Shown here in pieces: positions 12,521 to 21,933 of a DNA stretch of 64,000 nucleotides; within the stretch, counting starts at the first letter, position 1; every line of letters starts with the position of its first letter. The position numbers and the translations under genes were made by a program. The notes under the pieces were generated by a model that had not been told where the DNA came from, did not search any database, and saw nothing but the letters and a program-made list of their open reading frames with translations. Source of the DNA: Adiantum capillus-veneris (taxonomy: Eukaryota; Streptophyta; Polypodiopsida; Polypodiales; Pteridaceae); contig CM043969.1 of assembly GCA_014529385.2 (NCBI GenBank), positions 14,755,446 to 14,819,445 of the forward strand, given 5' to 3'.

Positions 12521-13731
12521 TCTAACCTAAAGCGTCTCCACACCAAAACTATGGCAAACAATGCTCGAGATCACAAGACTCTCCCACCCGAGAGCAAACC
12601 ACTGTCTCAAGCAAAGAAGGATACACAACTCCTCACTCTTGCGAGAGTGGATACAAAAACACAAAACTGTGTCCAAACTGACAAAACCTGTCAAAATGAG
12701 AGTAAACACTCGATCACAAACTATGGCGAGAATCTCGGAAGAATTCGGCAGAGTTTCCCCTAAAAACTGAGCAAAAAATCAAGTACAATCTCTACCATAA
12801 ACCATAACACTACTCAATGCCAATGAGTAGAAATGCCAAAATGGCTCCACATTTTCACATACAATGGCAATCCGCACTCAACGTACATCAACGGAGTGAC
12901 CGCGCATAAACAAGTGCCAAAAGATTTGCAATCCGGAAACTTGATCAATGCGAAAACAATGCTCTCAAGAGAGCTCACCGACACTTGAAAGTGCTCGCCA
13001 AAATGCATATATAATGGGCATCAACCATGCGCCATAACCATATGCAAACCATCCGCAAAGACCATGAATCCAAGCACAAAATCACTGCCAAAGTATCCTT
13101 TGAAAACCAGTGAAAGAAGCTCCACCTGCGTGCTCCAAAAACCGTGTCTCTCAAGAGACCGCTTCGGTGGTGTGTAAACGCCTTCGTACTTCGTTGCCCA
13201 AATCTACCAAAAACCCCTCAAACCACAAGCTTTGCACAAGCTCAAATTGCATCTTCAGCTCAGAATTTATGCACTTAACTTCGAGCACCTGCCGTGCTTC
13301 CAAAAGTGCATCAAACTCGCACAGTATGCGAAAACAAAAACGTGCAATTTCTGTATACAGTCAGTCTGAGCTGAATATCAGAAAAACGGCGAGGAACTTG
13401 CAAAAGATTTCTTCTGCAAAGTTGTAGACCACGTCGAAACAGATGGGCATCGTGAACAAAATTCTCAGATCTGCATTCTACAAGGAGAAAAACGAATCTG
13501 AAAACAGTGTTGCTGCGCACACAGTTTTTAGGGCAGCACCTTCACTTACACACAATCTTCCACACTCCTTTCTGAGATTCCACAAGAGCATACATCACTC
13601 TCAACTGAGCTCACAAGCTCCCATTGCATTCTCACAAAGCTTCCAAGCTTTCTTAATCTCTCCACCGTCGAGAGCAAGCGAGCTATCGCCTTGAAGCTCT
13701 CAAAGCTGTCATGCTCTCCGTGGTCACCATA
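12521..13731 (-). other. CopB leader and unrecognised gag region
   Basis: About 1.2 kb between the primer site and the zinc knuckle. No frame is long and I cannot recognise the gag core in it. It is either decayed gag or non-coding leader. Confidence 0.5.
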
Positions 13732-13743
13732 GCTCTGATACCA
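13732..13743 (-). other. CopB primer binding site
   Basis: The minus strand reads TGGTATCAGAGC, the exact plant copia site complementary to initiator Met tRNA, two bases inside the 5' LTR. Confidence 0.92.
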
Positions 13744-13745
13744 AT

Positions 13746-13986
13746 TGTGAGTGCGCGGATGCGGTGCGTGTGCGGAGAGTGAGAAGGAGAGAGATGGAGA
13801 CAGAGAGCAAGACACAGGATGTGGGGTGAAGCTCCCAAATCTCATTGTGTGAGCACCATGTGAGAATGTGAGTGAGAGCTCCTTATTCTTTGTATGTATA
13901 AAGAATAAGGAGATAAATGTGAGCAGCCGGACACTGGCCGGCGGCCACGGGCAAAGCACGGTGAGGCACACCGCCTTTACCTAATA
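13746..13986 (-). repeat. CopB 5' LTR, 241 bp
   Basis: It matches 10980-11201 with about 11 substitutions by eye plus a 19 bp extra block near its left edge (GCGCGGATGCGGTGCGTGTG region). It ends CCTAATA where the other copy ends CCTAACA. Confidence 0.88.
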
Positions 13987-13993
13987 GGGGGGG

Positions 13994-14044
<51 letters not shown>

Positions 14045-14135
14045 AGAAGAAGAAGAAGAAGAAAAAGAAGAAGATAATTTTTAATTTTGTGGGAACAACC
14101 CCAAGAGACCTCAAACAAGACAAAATTGAGATTTT

Positions 14136-14180
<45 letters not shown>

Positions 14181-14441
14181 GGAGAAGAAGAAGAAGATAA
14201 TTTATAATGTTGTGGGAACGGGTTCAAGAGACCCCAAAGATCTATCCTACGAGTTTTGAACTCATGACCTAGCACTCAAAAGGGAAACAAGATTACCAAT
14301 CTACTACACTTGGATGCTCGAAAGGTTAGTTAAGTTATCTCTTTCTACTCACATGCACACACACATGTGAAGAGAGTTTTAATGTTGTAAGAGCAATCTT
14401 GAGAGACTTCAAAGATTCATTTGACAAGTCTTGAACTCAAG

Positions 14442-14530
<89 letters not shown>
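13987..14530 (-). repeat. Cluster of three SINE-like relics with GA, AAG and GT tracts
   Basis: Three diverged copies share, on the minus strand, a block with GTCTCTTG followed by a CCCACAACATT-like sequence and then a TC-rich tail (14041-14100, 14180-14340, 14365-14445). The middle copy has a tRNA-like B box (GAGTTCAAAAC) and an A-box-like stretch upstream; the right copy has GAGTTCAAGAC. GA repeats lie at 13996-14041, 14138-14178 and 14491-14531, and a GT repeat at 14444-14491. This suggests repeated insertion of one tRNA-derived SINE family. The family name is unknown. Confidence 0.55.
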
Positions 14531-14534
<4 letters not shown>

Positions 14535-14792
14535 TATTATCATCCTCAAAGGTCAAATATGACCTACGGGACCAGTTACATGTGATGTAATATGTGTGTG
14601 GCTGATGAGTGGCTCTCGATGCTCCAAAATTGTGGTGATGAGAGTCACAATGGAAAGCACATATTGTGGTTGAGAGAGGAAAGTGTGTAGGCCTAAGTCA
14701 TGGCTAAAAATGTGAGGGAAGCAAGTCCAGATGTGACCAAAATCTGAGCACCCTAGTAGTGTGTGGTACTTAGACTCTTGAACTTGTAGTGA

Positions 14793-15865
14793 TCATAAAG
14801 TGCACAGTTGATTTGACTCTTCTCTATTGCCCCAACGCCCTGTCTCACATCGAAGGCAGTGGGAGCTAAGCTGAATGGCTGCGATAGTGCATATCACTGA
14901 CAAGGGGATAGGCTCAAGCATGTAAGTGCGAGTACGGTTTTTCCTTTCTGTGAAGAACATGGTTTTGTAGTTGGGGGCAATATGGGTGGTGTAATGTATG
15001 AAGCGTGACCCACTAGATTCCTCCCAAGTCGTAATACATTGGTGTTGTACAAAAGCTTCATTCACTTGCAAGTCAATTGAGCCATCATGTAGCAAGTGTA
15101 ATGCATCCCATCTCCCAAACCACTTCTTTATGTCTTTCATCCATCTTGTGCTCAAGATCTTGCTTTTATGCGTCTTTTGAACCTTTTTTGCTTGCTTCCC
15201 ATGCAATTGTAGAAAGTCGATGTGAGGGGTTTTAACGCATCTTTATCATGTACTCCACAACCCTTTCCATGCCCATAACCTCAATTGAAAGAGATCCGAC
15301 TCAAGAAGTAGGAGCATATATGGTGTTTGTGTCTTAATTTGGAGAAAGCTTGTAAGGAAACTCTTTTGGACTTTCTCAAACTCTTTCCAAATAGACTTTG
15401 AGATGCTCCCACCCACACTTCAAGTCCATAAAGAAGAAACGGTGTCACCAATGTGTCAAAAAGGTATTTCTTGAGAACCCAACACTTGATGTTTCCCGCA
15501 TTACACATGTTTTCAAATGCATAGTATGCTCTCTTTCCCACGTCCAAATGACACATAGCACATTCATGCCATTTGTGATTGGCCGGAACCTCAAGGCCAA
15601 GGTACTTAAAGCTCTCAACAACTTCAAGTGTCTCATTGTTGTACACAATGCATGGCTTCTCCTTATGGTTGATTTTCACAAGCATAACCTTTGTTATGAA
15701 TTCTATCACAATGAGCCCACTATGGAAGCAAAAGTTTTCAAGGACAAGCATAAGATTTTGTGCATCTTCTAAAGTGTGTGCTAGAATCACTACATCATCC
15801 GCATACAACAAAAGCATGATTACCACATTGCAAATGATGACCTCTTCAATGCCTTCTTCTTGCAT
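14793..15865 (-). pseudogene. LINE2 RT palm/thumb and C-terminal domain
   Basis: The RT catalytic motif is LLLYADDVVILAHT with LEDAQNLMLVLENFC after it, then LEVVESFKYLGLEV and LLYGLEVW, the usual order in non-LTR RTs. A frameshift region (15206-15281) leads to the C-terminal part with KKWFGRWDALHLL, then downstream CTL and HTLL motifs recalling the HX4C LINE tail. The enzyme would copy element RNA at a nicked target site. It is broken by stops. Confidence 0.78.
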
Positions 15866-16088
15866 AAAGTCAAGTGCCCCTCAAGTTTCTCCAAAATCTT
15901 CCACATGTACGTGTCTTTTCTTGGAATTGAAAAATTTGTTGTTTTACTTCCCATCTCCTTCTCTTCTTTTGAATCAATGCATTGTATGTATGCAAATGAC
16001 TTTGATAGTTGTCTTTGTCCATAGTTGCATCAAGCTTTATCAAGGACTTTCGAGCATCTTGACATTCTTTATCAAGCCACCTTTTTTG

Positions 16089-17130
16089 TTATCTATCTTT
16101 GTTGATACCATGGACATGCTTTATGGAAAAGCATTCTTTGGCACAAGAACAAAGAACTTTTTTCAAAGCTTTCCATTTAGTTTCCAATGGTGCGTCATAT
16201 TGAATCTTTGTCATCCATAACTTTTGCTCAACTATTTCAATGTACATCGGTGCCCGTTTGGAATTCATACATAGTGATAACTTCTCTTTCCTTTGGCTGA
16301 GATTATCATGCTTAGTTGCTTTTCCACATGCAAGGTCAATAAATAAGGTCCGATGGTCTAATTCCGGGGTCCATTGGCCAAACATAAAACTCTTTATGTG
16401 ATACATGATGGCTTCGGAGAGTAGCATATACTCAATCACACTATCCCCATTATATTTTCTAATCTCGGGGTCCATTGGCCAAACATAAAACTCTTTATGT
16501 GATACATGATGGCTTCTGATAGTAGCATATAGTCAATCACACTATCCCCATTACATTTTCTACATGTAAATCCATTGGTTCCACTCCATAAAGATACACC
16601 ATTGGCAATCAGCATACCCATGCTATTACACATGTGTAAAAGTAACTTTCTACAGTAATCCGGCTCTTTCTCAGCCACTAAAGTAGGATCATACGAGTGA
16701 ACTTCCTCCAACTCTCCTGAAATATATGGCATATCAAATTGTTGAGTATCATGTTGCAATGTTTTTGTGCGAGCATTCATATCCCCAAAGACAATAACAT
16801 CACCTTCGCCTTTGAAATAAGAAATTTTCTCTTCTAAATCAAAAAATGGTTGATCTCTATCCATGCAATCACAAAAGGGGGAATCATGGTGAGGAATGTA
16901 GCAATCGGCTACAAAAATAGGTGCTCTTTTTGGTGTCATAATTTTCAGTCATACATAATGTTTGTACTTGTTAGCTTTCACAATTAATACAAAATCTTCC
17001 AATCCTTTCTTAGCCATACGTGTCTCGATTTCGTGCTCCATCTCTTCCTTGTCCAAGGTAGCCAATATCTTGACCCAATCATTAAAACAAAGCATGTGCA
17101 AGATAGAAGACATTTTATCCGTAGCTAAGG
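16089..17130 (-). pseudogene. LINE2 APE-type endonuclease with internal 101 bp duplication
   Basis: The frame 16436-16939 shows CDCMDRDQPFF, VIVFGDMNARTK, MLIANGVSLWSG and SVIDYMLLSEAIMYH, the order of an exonuclease-endonuclease-phosphatase LINE nuclease. The frame 16089-16475 repeats the SVIEYMLLSEAIMYH block and adds ELDHRTLFIDL, which contains the late DH pair. The block 16366-16466 is duplicated in tandem as 16467-16567, which shifts the frame. N-terminal coding continues in another frame to about 17130 (KILATLDKEEMEHEIE). Confidence 0.78.
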
Positions 17131-17283
17131 CCGAATCATAGATTATTTAAGAAGCATCTAGACTGCAAATACATATGAGAACAAGGGAGGTTTCCATAGA
17201 GAGAGGTTCAAAAGTTAATTCCAAGTGTTGCGAAAGAGAAAGGGTCTGCAATAGACAAATTGTTAGTTAACAAGAGATTACTT
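17131..17283. other. Left flank of CopC
   Basis: Unrecognised sequence between the LINE2 coding end and the CopC target duplication; it may be LINE2 5' sequence. Confidence 0.4.
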
Positions 17284-17288
17284 AGGGT

Positions 17289-17609
17289 TGTTGAGATGTC
17301 GAGCTCTACATCTTGAGCTGGCATCCACTACGGGTCTTGGCCGCTTACGGCATTTACTCAATGGCGCGTTAGGTGAACGACATGGAGGATCTCTGCCAGT
17401 GATTCTACATGTGGACTACACTTATAGTGCCAGCCTAGTATGCTTCTAGCGAGTTCACACTTAGTGACCGCATGTACATATGTGCTACTTTTCAGCTTTA
17501 GTACTTAGTCATTTTGTACTCTCTTTTCTGTGAGAAGAAGAAGAAGCTTTCCATCTCTGTGTGCTTTGTGCTTGTGTTGTGTATCTCTCTTGCATCCTCA
17601 TTCTTTACA
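17289..17609 (+). repeat. CopC 5' LTR, 321 bp
   Basis: It starts TGTTGAGATG and ends CTTTACA. The same length and sequence, with about 13 substitutions, is found at 36007-36327. Confidence 0.95.
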
Positions 17610-17622
17610 TGGTATTAGAGCC
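17610..17622 (+). other. CopC primer binding site
   Basis: TGGTATTAGAGCC abuts the LTR end directly and differs by one base from the initiator-Met-tRNA site TGGTATCAGAGC. Confidence 0.92.
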
Positions 17623-17876
17623 TGGTGCAGGCAAGAGAGGATAAGAGAGCAAGAGCATCACAATCTCTTCGTTCGCAATCCACGACCAGATTTATTTCGT
17701 ACAAGTTTTTGAACAGGTCTCCAAAGTGCAGTACATAGAGATTTATTGTACAAGTACAGTGGTTGTATGTACGCTTGATTGTGGACACTCGTTGAGTGTA
17801 GAAAGCGTTACAGGTACCATGATAGCAGATTTGCAGGTTTTTGCAGGTTGCAGCTATTTGGTCTTAGTGCTTCAAG

Positions 17877-18785
17877 ATGTCTGACGGTTTCAATCAGATT
17901 GTTACTGAGAAGCTTGAGAAAAATAACTACCCTGCATGGAAGTTCAGAATAACTAATTTCCTAAAAGGAAAAGGTTATTGGGACTATGTAGAAGGAGACA
18001 ATGAAAAGGAACAAGAGATTCCCGAGGCAAATGCTACAGCAGAACAAAGAAAAGCCTTGAGGGACTGGCAACAAGGCCAAAGCAAAGTGATGTATTGGAT
18101 TTCTATAAGCATCACAGATGGCATGATGGGCTATCTACAGGATGCTGAAACCCCCGCCATTACATGAAAAAACTTAGGCAGAGTGTTCGAGGTAAACACC
18201 AAGTCCAGGAAGCTTCAACTAAAGTCGGAGTTAAATCAGGTTAAGAGGAACAACCTCTCCATCAATGATTATGCCTTGAAGATCAAGAGTATCATTGAGG
18301 CTCTTGGATCTATTAAAGTCACAATGGAAGACGATGACATTGTCCATGCATGCTTGGATGGCCTAGGAGATGAGTATGTACATTTCAGGTCTTCCATGAA
18401 TACAAGAGACGACATCCCCGTGTTCCAAGATTTGATTTCTATGCTTATTCTTGAGGAGAAGAACTTTGACACATCTTCTTCTCATGGCAGAAATAATTCT
18501 GATCATGCCTTCTATTCTAACTCCAACAGAGGTAGAGGTAGAGGTCGTGGTCGAGGCCCAAGTGGTTGCAGGGGCCAATTTCGAGAAGGTCAATCAAATC
18601 AAAACAATACAGGTGGCAGGGGAAACCAGTCTCAAGGCAGGGGGAGTCAAAGAGGTCGTGGTGCAGGATCAAGCAGGCAGCAACATACTGTGGATAGCAG
18701 AGAATGTTAGACTTGTGGTGAAAGAGGTCACATGTCACGTGACTGTCCAAAGGGAAAAGCAAGTGGAAAGAGAGAACAGGGAAAC
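17877..18785 (+). pseudogene. CopC gag (two in-frame stops)
   Basis: It starts at the ATG at 17877 (MSDGFNQIVTEKLEKNNYPA). The early WKFRITNFLKGKGYW block and the later LDGLGDEYVHFRSSM and LILEEK blocks are copia gag (UBN2-type). An Arg/Gly-rich linker (about 18530-18680) precedes a CCHC knuckle TCGERGHMSRDC whose first Cys-X is interrupted: the codon after the first Cys is TAG (18708), likely from TGG. The other stop is TGA at 18165, also likely from TGG. It is otherwise in one frame. Confidence 0.9.
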
Positions 18786-20334
18786 TATGCATCTACTAGC
18801 AGAGATGCAGATGACAGCAAAAGCAAGCGCATGTTTGTTATGCAGCATGTAATGAATACAATGACTGCAGAGAATTCCACCCAAGATGATGTTTGGTATG
18901 TGGATTCAGGTGCCTCTAATCACATGACGTCTCGTGGAGAGTGGTTTAGAGATATGCGCAAACCAGATGTGTCAGGCTATGTGCAGACATGAGATGACAC
19001 AGCTCACCCCATTGCTCATGTAGGGGACATACCCCTAAATACAAAGAGTGGAAAATCAAAGTACTTAGCAGATGTACTTCATGTCCCAAATATTACAAAG
19101 AATCTTGTTTCTATTGGACAAATGGTTGAGCAGGGTTTGCAGGTTCGCTTCAATCCGAATGGTTGTTATGTAGAAGATTTCCAGAATGGCTGTAAGCTGA
19201 TCACAGAGGGCAAATGTGTGGGCAGAATGTTTACGTTGAATGTAGACATGCCTGAGGTAAAAGCTGCATTATTTGCACAGGGCACAAGTGTTGTGGCCGA
19301 TGTTGACATTTGGCACAAACGCATTGGCCATGTCAATGAGTAGAGATTGCACAGCATGAAATCAAAACAGATTGTAAAAGGTTTGCCCAAATTCAAGGTG
19401 GATGGTATGCATAAAGTGTGTGCAGCATGCCAGTTTGGAAAACAGTCAAAGGGCTCATTTCCACATGAGCGCAATGTATGTAAAAAGCCACTTGAGGTGG
19501 TGCACACAGATGTTTGGGGTCCAACCGATACTGCAAGTATACATGGTTGCAGGTATTATGTCTCTTTCATTGATGACCATACAAGGAAAGTATGGGTCTA
19601 CTTCATGCGTAACAAAAGTGAAGTGTTTGGTCACTTTCAGGACTTCAAAGTCATGATTGAGAAGGAGACAGATATGCAAATCAAGACATTGAGGTCAGAT
19701 GGAGGGGGAGAGTACTTCTCCAATGATTTTTCAGATTTTCTGCGAATGCATGGTATACGTAGGCAGTTTACATACAGATATACTCCACAGCAGAATGGGG
19801 TCGTAGAAAGGAAAAACAGGCACATTGCAGAGGTTGCACGTGCATTGATGAATGAGAAGAACATGCCTCATCATTTTTGGGTTGAAGCTGTAAATACAGT
19901 TGTGTACATTATGAACAGGACACCTACAGCTACGGTGCATGATGTAACACCTCAAGAAAAGTTTACAGGTACAAAGCCTGATTTGGCACACTTGAAAGTG
20001 TTTGGCTGCATAGCTTACGTGCACGTACCAGATGAGTTGCGTAGGAAATTGGATCCTAAAGCAGAGAAATGTATGCTTGTGGGATATTCCCTTGAACAAA
20101 AGGGGTACAAGTGCTACAATCCTACTACATGAGAATTACGAGTGAGCAGAGATGTAGTCTTTGATGAGATGAGCAGCTGGTACACTAATGCACATGGCAC
20201 TATTGGGGCTGATGTAAAAGATGATGTGGTTGTACAAAATGTGAGGCCACAGTCACAGGTTTTGAGTGGACCACAAGAGTCCTCTTCTCGTGGCTCTGTT
20301 GAGAATCGATGGAATGGTAGACTACGTACGCAGG
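18786..20334 (+). pseudogene. CopC protease and integrase (three in-frame stops)
   Basis: Protease: VWYVDSGASNHMTSR, with the DSG triplet intact, and LADVLHVPNITKNLVSIGQM. Integrase zinc region: DIWHKRIGHVNE, then CAACQFGKQSKGSFP. Core: VVHTDVWGPTD, LRSDGGGEYFSNDF and PQQNGVVERKNRH, so the D,D,E residues are all present. The post-core block FGCIAYVHVPDELRRKLD follows. Stops at 18990 (TGA), 19341 (TAG) and 20130 (TGA) each fit a single C-to-T or G-to-A change. The frame runs exactly to the GypB junction. Confidence 0.93.
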
Positions 20335-20923
20335 TGTTAACCCTCACAGCTCACGGACACCCCATCACCTATGACGGACGTGTTATATGTATTTGGTAGA
20401 GTCAGGTACCTGGCTTGTCGGTCCAATAGGAAAAGGGTAAGAGTGATCGCCGATGAGAGGCGCACTCTAACTGGGACATTCAAGGGATTAGTTGGCTAAG
20501 CATGGGCGCCCAAGTGTGAATGGGGTGAGCTCATATAAAAGCCAACTAAACCTAAAATTCACTTATTCTCTCATTTGTGCAATAGAAGAGTGCTCTTGCT
20601 CCATCTCCATCTCCATCTTCTTCTTCTTCACCTCCTTGTGTGTGTGTGTATGTGAGAGAGAGAGAGAGAGAGGGAGAGTGTGTGTGCGATCGAGCATTAC
20701 GAAGGCACGACGGCGGCGAAGCGGTTGAGCGTGGCACGACTGCAGCTTCTTCTTCATCGCGGCGAGGAATCCACCACGAAGGCGAGCGTAGAGCGGTGAG
20801 TGACACACCGTTTGCTCTCTTGAGCTTGCTAGATTAGTATTGTTGTGTGCTTGGAGCCATTTGTGGCTCGCACACGGTGTATCGGCAAGTCCCTTGCTTC
20901 GACAGTGCGGCAAGGAGCGCACA
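20335..20923 (+). repeat. GypB 5' LTR, 589 bp, with TATA box
   Basis: It begins TGTTAACCC and ends GCGCACA. A TATA box TATAAAA lies at 20534-20540. A GT/GA microsatellite at 20638-20688 varies in length between the two LTRs. Confidence 0.93.
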
Positions 20924-20927
20924 TTTT

Positions 20928-20945
20928 TGGCGCCGTTGCCGGGGA
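20928..20945 (+). other. GypB primer binding site
   Basis: TGGCGCCGTTGCCGGGGA begins four bases after the LTR. From memory it is complementary to the 3' end of plant Asp tRNA; it is the site type seen in Tat-related elements. Confidence 0.85.
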
Positions 20946-21933
20946 ATCGCCCTGCACTAAGCCCAAGAGGCACTCTGTGCTTCTCCTATGAGTTGTTTGT
21001 AGTAGGAAAGAAGAGGAAGAGGAAGAGGAATGAGTTGTTTTTCTGTAAGTTGTTAATTTCTGTGTTGTCTACAAGTTCTGTGATTTCTGCATAATGTTGT
21101 GTTTTCTGTTTGCACACAGTCTTTGCACAATTAGTAGTCGTTAGCTTGTTTGCAGTGAATGAATAAGTAGGAAGGCAGTTAGCAATTTCTGCTTGCACAC
21201 AGTCTGCACACAGTTTTCTGTCAAGGTTTGCCTGCACACAATCTTTGCACAGTAAGGTAGTGAGAGCGGAAGTAGGTGGACAGTTAGCTCATTGTCAGTA
21301 AGCAGTTAACAGATTAGTCAGTGGTCAGCAGCATTGTTAGTAAGTAGATAAGGTAGTGAGCTGTCTGTGAGCTGTTGATTGGGAGGTTAGGTAGGTGACA
21401 ATGTGTGTGGCCAAGAAAGGGTCACCTAAACCGCGCGCGGTCATCGCCTATTTAAAAAAAAAACAAAAAAAACAAAAAAAATTAAAAAAAAACTGAAAAT
21501 GCCCAAGCCCAAGCCCAGGCCTCAGTCCTCAGTCTTATGATATATACTAGACTCACTCTTATATATATACCTTACCCCCTCAAGAGGGAATGAGAGCATG
21601 TGGGGCAAGTCCTCCACTCTCCTCCCTTCTCTTCCCACTTGCACCCTTAGACTTTCTAATTTGGGCCTAGTTCCCTACTAGAAATTGACGGTTTTAGGGA
21701 TTCCGAGGGCATAAAGTGACCAAACGGAGGGCTGTAAAGCACGGCACGTCCCTCTGACCGAGACGCTCGTTTTGAGCTATCATACGTTCTATTCTATAGC
21801 TGGGTCAGAAAAAAAGGACCAAAAAATCAAAATATAAATAAATAAGAAAAGACTTGGGTTGCAAAACACCCAAAATTACTAGGTGAGCAGCCTTCACGGG
21901 CCCTCACTGACACTTCTAGGGGATCCAAGTCAT
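20946..21933 (+). other. GypB leader with short repeats and an A-rich tract
   Basis: Nearly 1 kb without coding signal. Degenerate repeats of TTGCACACAGT occur between about 21107 and 21255, and CAGTTAGC-type repeats follow. An A-rich block lies at 21452-21492. The gag ATG follows at 21934. Confidence 0.7.

Larger units (their letters stand above)
10980..13986 (-). mobile_element. CopB, 3.0 kb copia element lacking integrase and RT core
   Basis: Two LTRs (10980-11201 and 13746-13986) match at roughly 95% by eye apart from a 19 bp length difference. They bracket a primer site at the right and a purine tract at the left, so the element reads on the minus strand. G runs abut both outer ends, consistent with a GGGGG target duplication. 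The 2.5 kb interior keeps a gag knuckle, protease and a late piece of RT but no integrase or YVDD region. It is a deletion derivative that would depend on another element for movement. Confidence 0.88.
14531..17130 (-). mobile_element. LINE2, non-L1-type LINE with APE endonuclease (broken)
   Basis: On the minus strand the order is endonuclease (about 17130-16089), RT (15865-15281) and a C-terminal Cys/His domain (15206-14760), ending at 14531 beside a GA repeat. Part of the RT N-terminus is missing between about 16089 and 15900. The 3' part is closely similar to LINE3 (40270-41560). The RT and the CCHC-type end differ from the L1 relic at 7941. I cannot place the clade without a tree; RTE-like or another non-L1 clade is possible. 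Confidence 0.8.
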
